Of a stretch of 64,000 nucleotides of DNA, positions 61,346-64,000 are shown piece after piece. The notes below the pieces were generated by a model that saw only the letters and a program-made list of their open reading frames with translations, did no database searches and was not told where the DNA came from. The position numbers and the translations under genes are program-made. Location of the stretch: the NCBI RefSeq assembly GCF_900199455.1, contig NZ_FZQR01000007.1:1-64000 (forward strand), in the 5' to 3' direction. The first letter of the stretch is position 1. Every line of letters starts with the position of its first letter. The DNA comes from Mesorhizobium carmichaelinearum. Lineage in GTDB: Bacteria > Pseudomonadota > Alphaproteobacteria > Rhizobiales > Rhizobiaceae.

Positions 61346-62166
61346 GACTTCTTTTCCTCGGCGACATGGTTGGCAAGACGGGACGCACGGCGGTTTGGGA
61401 ACAACTGCCTGGCCTGATCTCGGATTTCAAACTCGATTTCGTCATCGTCAATGGCGAAAATGCTGCCGGTGGCTTCGGCATCACCGAAGAGATCTTTCGC
61501 GAGACCATCGCGGCCGGGGCCGATGTTGTCACCACCGGCAACCATGTCTGGGACCAGCGCGACGCGCTCGCCTTCGCGCCGCGCGAAGAACGCTTCCTGC
61601 GTCCCTCCAACTTTCCCAAGGGCACGCCGGGGCGCGGCTCCGGCGTCTACATCGCCAGGAGCGGCGCGCGCGTGCTGGTCGCCAACATCATGGGCAGGGT
61701 GTTCATGCATCCCGAGCTCGACGATCCGTTCCAGGCCGGCGAGCGCGAGCTTGCCGCCTGTCCGCTCGGCGAGCAGGCGGATGCGGTGGTGATCGACTTC
61801 CATGCCGAGGCGACCTCGGAAAAGATGTGCTTCGCGCATTTCGTCGACGGCCGCGCCAGCCTGGTGGTCGGCACCCACACGCACCAGCCGACCGCCGACC
61901 ACCAGATCCTCAATGGCGGCACCGGCTATCTGTCGGATGCCGGCATGTGCGGCGACTATGATTCCTCGCTCGGCATGGACAAGGAGGAACCGCTCAACCG
62001 GTTCCTGTCGAAAGTGCCGAAGGGGCGCTTCGAGGCCGCGACCGGCCCGGCGACCTTGTGTGGGGTTGGCGTCAATATTTCCGATCGTACCGGACTGACC
62101 GAGAAGATCGCGCCGTTTCGTCGCGGGCCGAGACTCGAAGAAACGGCTCCGTCCTTCTGGTCGTGA
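61342..62166 (+). CDS. YmdB-like metallophosphoesterase (TIGR00282 family)
   Basis: 274 residues. Motifs are MRLLFLGDMVGKTGR (metal Asp), VNGENAAGGFGIT, TTGNHVWDQ (Asn-His), and the His residues in VIDFHAEATSEK and VVGTHTHQPTADHQILNGGTGYLSDAGMCGDYDSSLGM. This is the YmdB family of phosphodiesterases. In Bacillus, YmdB hydrolyses cyclic nucleotides. Its start overlaps the stop of the BrnT partner, so it may be part of that transcript. Confidence 0.92.
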   Translation: MRLLFLGDMVGKTGRTAVWEQLPGLISDFKLDFVIVNGENAAGGFGITEEIFRETIAAGADVVTTGNHVWDQRDALAFAPREERFLRPSNFPKGTPGRGSGVYIARSGARVLVANIMGRVFMHPELDDPFQAGERELAACPLGEQADAVVIDFHAEATSEKMCFAHFVDGRASLVVGTHTHQPTADHQILNGGTGYLSDAGMCGDYDSSLGMDKEEPLNRFLSKVPKGRFEAATGPATLCGVGVNISDRTGLTEKIAPFRRGPRLEETAPSFWS

Positions 62167-62244
62167 CATTGATATAGGCGCGCGCAGTACCTAACTGCCG
62201 ACGACATCTGCTTCAGATCGTTAAAAGAGGGGACAACGACCTCC

Positions 62245-63012
62245 ATGCAGCTTATCGATTTTCTTGCGCCGCATTTTCAATTCGTTTCCGATCCAACGGC
62301 CTGGGTCGCCTTGCTGACACTGGTGGTGCTGGAAATTGTGCTCGGCATCGACAATCTGATCTTCATCTCGATCCTGACCAACAAACTGCCGGAGGCGCAG
62401 CGTGCTCGCGCCCGCCGGCTCGGCATTTCGGCGGCGCTGGTCATGCGGCTGGTGCTGCTCGCCACCATCTCGATCATCGTCCAGCTGACGACGCCGGTGT
62501 TCACCGCCTTCGGCCATGGCTTCTCCTGGCGCGACCTGATCCTGATCGCCGGCGGCCTGTTCCTGGTCTGGAAGGCGACCAAGGAAATCCATCACACGGT
62601 CGATCCCGACGATCATCAGGATACGATGCTGGGCGGAACGCTGCAGATCAGCCTGGCCGGCGCGATCTTCCAGATCCTGCTGCTCGACCTCGTCTTCTCG
62701 ATCGATTCCATCATCACCGCCGTCGGCATGACCGACGAGATCGCAATCATGTACATCGCCGTGATCGTGGCCGTCACCGTGATGATGCTGGCGGCCGGGC
62801 CGCTCGCCAACTTCATCGCCAAGAATCCCAGCATCGTCATGCTAGCTCTGGGCTTCCTGCTGATGATCGGCATGACGCTGATCGCCGACGGCATGGGTTA
62901 TCACGTGCCCAAGGGCTACATTTACGCGGCGATGGGCTTCTCGGCGCTGGTCGAAGGGCTCAACATGCTGGCGCGGCGGCGCAAGAAAGCGAGAACCGGC
63001 GACGGGCACTGA
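62245..63012 (+). CDS. TerC-family integral membrane protein
   Basis: 255 residues with about seven membrane segments. The family motifs are LEIVLGIDNLIFISILTNKLP with intramembrane Asp/Asn, LLDLVFSIDSIITAVGMTDE, and HVPKGYIYAAMGFSALVEGLNML at the C-terminus. TerC proteins export manganese or protect secreted metalloproteins. The leader upstream (~78 bp) shows no yybP-ykoY-type element. Confidence 0.93.
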   Translation: MQLIDFLAPHFQFVSDPTAWVALLTLVVLEIVLGIDNLIFISILTNKLPEAQRARARRLGISAALVMRLVLLATISIIVQLTTPVFTAFGHGFSWRDLILIAGGLFLVWKATKEIHHTVDPDDHQDTMLGGTLQISLAGAIFQILLLDLVFSIDSIITAVGMTDEIAIMYIAVIVAVTVMMLAAGPLANFIAKNPSIVMLALGFLLMIGMTLIADGMGYHVPKGYIYAAMGFSALVEGLNMLARRRKKARTGDGH

Positions 63013-63047
63013 GCGTTGGTACGCGGCCGCGCCGGCTATAGTTTGGG

Positions 63048-63075
63048 TTGACTCTTACCAAATTGTACATACACT
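63048..63075 (+). promoter_or_regulatory. Probable promoter of the brnTA pair
   Basis: TTGACT at 63048-63053 and TACACT at 63070-63075 are separated by 16 bases. TTGTACAT/TTGTAAAT half-repeats (63063-63083) overlap it and could be the autoregulatory operator. Confidence 0.45.
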
Positions 63076-63097
63076 ATTGTAAATCGATGGTGCGCTT

Positions 63098-63385
63098 TTG
63101 CAGTTTGAATGGGATCCTGAGAAGGCTAGGCGCAATCTCGCTAAGCACGGTATCGCGTTCGATCTCGCTCAGAAGATTTTCGATGATCCGCTTCATCTCA
63201 TCGTGCCTGACCGGTTTGAAGATGGTGAGCAACGATGGCACGCGATCGGGATGATCGAGGCTGTGGTGGTGTTGCCGGTTGTCCATACCTACCCAGACTA
63301 CGAAAATGAGCAGCGGGTTCGGATCATTGGTGCGCGGAAAGCGACGCCGCATGAAAGGAGGCGCTATGAGCAGGAAGGGCCTTAG
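63098..63385 (+). CDS. brnT: BrnT-family ribonuclease toxin
   Basis: 95 residues from a TTG at 63098 that reads MQFEWDPEKARRNLAKHGIAFDLAQKIFDD, the BrnT start, then RVRIIGARKATPHERRRYEQ at the C-terminus. TTG is the only reasonable start. It overlaps its antitoxin gene by 20 bp. Confidence 0.9.
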   Translation: MQFEWDPEKARRNLAKHGIAFDLAQKIFDDPLHLIVPDRFEDGEQRWHAIGMIEAVVVLPVVHTYPDYENEQRVRIIGARKATPHERRRYEQEGP

Positions 63386-63653
63386 TCAGGATCAGCGCAA
63401 CCAGCTCGCCAAGCTGGCCGAGTTGCCTGATCGTGAGATTGATACTTCCGACATCCCGGAGGCTCCGGCTGAGAACTGGATTCATGCCCGTCGCGGGCAT
63501 CTCTATCGACCACTCAAGCAGCCGGTGACCATTCGGCTTGATGCTGACGTGCTATCCTGGTTCAAGGAGCAAGTCGGAGGAGGTGGCTACCAGACCGAAA
63601 TCAATCGCGTGCTCCGCCACCATGTGATCGAACAGGAAAAGCGTCGATCCTGA
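63366..63653 (+). CDS. brnA: BrnA-family antitoxin
   Basis: 95 residues from ATG at 63366, with GGAGG four bases upstream. Region REIDTSDIPEAPAENW contacts BrnT; the C-terminal ribbon-helix-helix is VTIRLDADVLSWFKEQVGGGGYQTEINRVLRHHV. This is the canonical BrnA order, in contrast to the XRE partner 2.4 kb upstream. Confidence 0.93.
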   Translation: MSRKGLSQDQRNQLAKLAELPDREIDTSDIPEAPAENWIHARRGHLYRPLKQPVTIRLDADVLSWFKEQVGGGGYQTEINRVLRHHVIEQEKRRS

Positions 63654-63659
63654 GCCGGT

Positions 63660-64000
63660 TCAGTTGGCCGCCACACCCTTCGGGTGGCGGTCGCCGATTA
63701 GGCCCAGCGTCAGGCCTTGTTCCAGCCAGGCCTTGGCGCCGGCCAGTACCAGCGTGAAGCCACCGGTCGAGCCGATCGCTTCTTTCACCTGTTCATCGGC
63801 CGTGCCGGCGAAGCCGAAGTTCCGGACCTCGAGAAAGGTCGCATCATCAGGCATTTCGGTGAAGGTCCAGATCACCGTGGTCGGTGGATCGCTCCATTGC
63901 ATGACGATCTTCTCGTCCTTGATGATCTCGCTGACGTTGGCCGTCGTCGAGACGCCATACATGCGCCACTCCCAGCGAACCGCCTTGCCGCTGTCGAGCC
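63660..64000 (-). CDS. SRPBCC-domain protein (5' end outside window)
   Basis: The frame runs off the end of the window, so only the C-terminal ~112 residues are here; an ATG at 63962 is internal. It has the START/AHSA1-like pattern KAVRWEWRMYGVSTTANV, VIWTFTEMPDDATFLEVRNFGFAG and GSTGGFTLVLAGAKAWLEQG. Members bind hydrophobic ligands or act as aldehyde/ligand-binding domains. It converges with brnA, with 6 bp between the stops. Confidence 0.85.
   Translation of the reverse strand, partial: LDSGKAVRWEWRMYGVSTTANVSEIIKDEKIVMQWSDPPTTVIWTFTEMPDDATFLEVRNFGFAGTADEQVKEAIGSTGGFTLVLAGAKAWLEQGLTLGLIGDRHPKGVAAN

Noticed and set aside
62167..62244. A manganese (yybP-ykoY) riboswitch before the TerC gene
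   Set aside because: The gap is only 78 bp and shows none of the conserved core.

Overview
This window looks like chromosomal DNA of a GC-rich alphaproteobacterium of the rhizobial branch (Hyphomicrobiales), most likely Mesorhizobium or a close relative. The grounds are the conserved order rplU-rpmA-obgE-proB-proA-nadD-rsfS-rlmH-envC-ctpA-rppH, a 6S RNA just upstream of 5-formyl-THF cyclo-ligase, GapR and a rhizobial-type pyruvate carboxylase, hydroxyproline catabolism genes, and many short palindromic intergenic repeats of the kind common in rhizobia. The genus is an inference; no phylogenetic marker could be searched.

Layout. 1-3.6 kb: 3' part of an autotransporter, a small membrane protein and an IS630-type insertion sequence flanked by TA. 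3.8-7.0 kb: a minus-strand polar amino-acid ABC importer (binding protein, two permeases, ATPase) with a terminator after the binding-protein gene. 7.5-8.6 kb: a small secreted protein, a GIY-YIG protein and tRNA-Ser(CGA). 9.0-24.5 kb: a housekeeping block for ribosomal proteins L21/L27, ribosome assembly (ObgE, RsfS, RlmH), proline synthesis (ProB, ProA), NAD synthesis (NadD), cell-wall remodelling (EnvC, CtpA, divergent polysaccharide deacetylase) and RNA decapping (RppH). 24.6-28.4 kb: alanine racemase, two tandem Rnk/GreA-like regulators and a D-amino-acid dehydrogenase, which together suggest D-alanine catabolism.

28.5-36.6 kb is accessory. It holds a lipoprotein pair coupling a phospholipase A2-like enzyme with a phospholipase D-like enzyme, a LysR gene divergent from mmsA, and an SDR/NTF2-like pair divergent from an HxlR regulator. 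36.6-42.2 kb carries a trans-4-hydroxyproline degradation cluster (GntR regulator, deaminase, FAD dehydrogenase, epimerase). It is followed by a LysR gene, a solitary ectoine synthase and what appears to be a 3' remnant of a second epimerase. 42.5-48.6 kb is a complete branched-chain amino-acid-type ABC importer (two permeases, two ATPases, a small membrane protein, a binding protein).

48.9-64 kb: pyruvate carboxylase, GapR, an LMW-phosphatase-type arsenate reductase, MsrB, an MBL-fold protein with a zinc ribbon, a CoxE-like VWA protein and its MoxR AAA+ partner separated by a HicAB toxin-antitoxin pair and an acetyltransferase. Then come 6S RNA, 5-formyl-THF cyclo-ligase, a BrnT toxin with an XRE-type partner, a YmdB-like phosphoesterase, TerC, a canonical BrnTA pair and the 3' end of an SRPBCC protein. 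Three toxin-antitoxin modules therefore lie within about 6.6 kb.

I found no CRISPR array, prophage or large novel defence island. The most unusual items are the phospholipase A2/D lipoprotein operon, the orphan ectoine synthase beside the epimerase remnant, the BrnT-XRE hybrid module, and a two-copy modular palindromic repeat.
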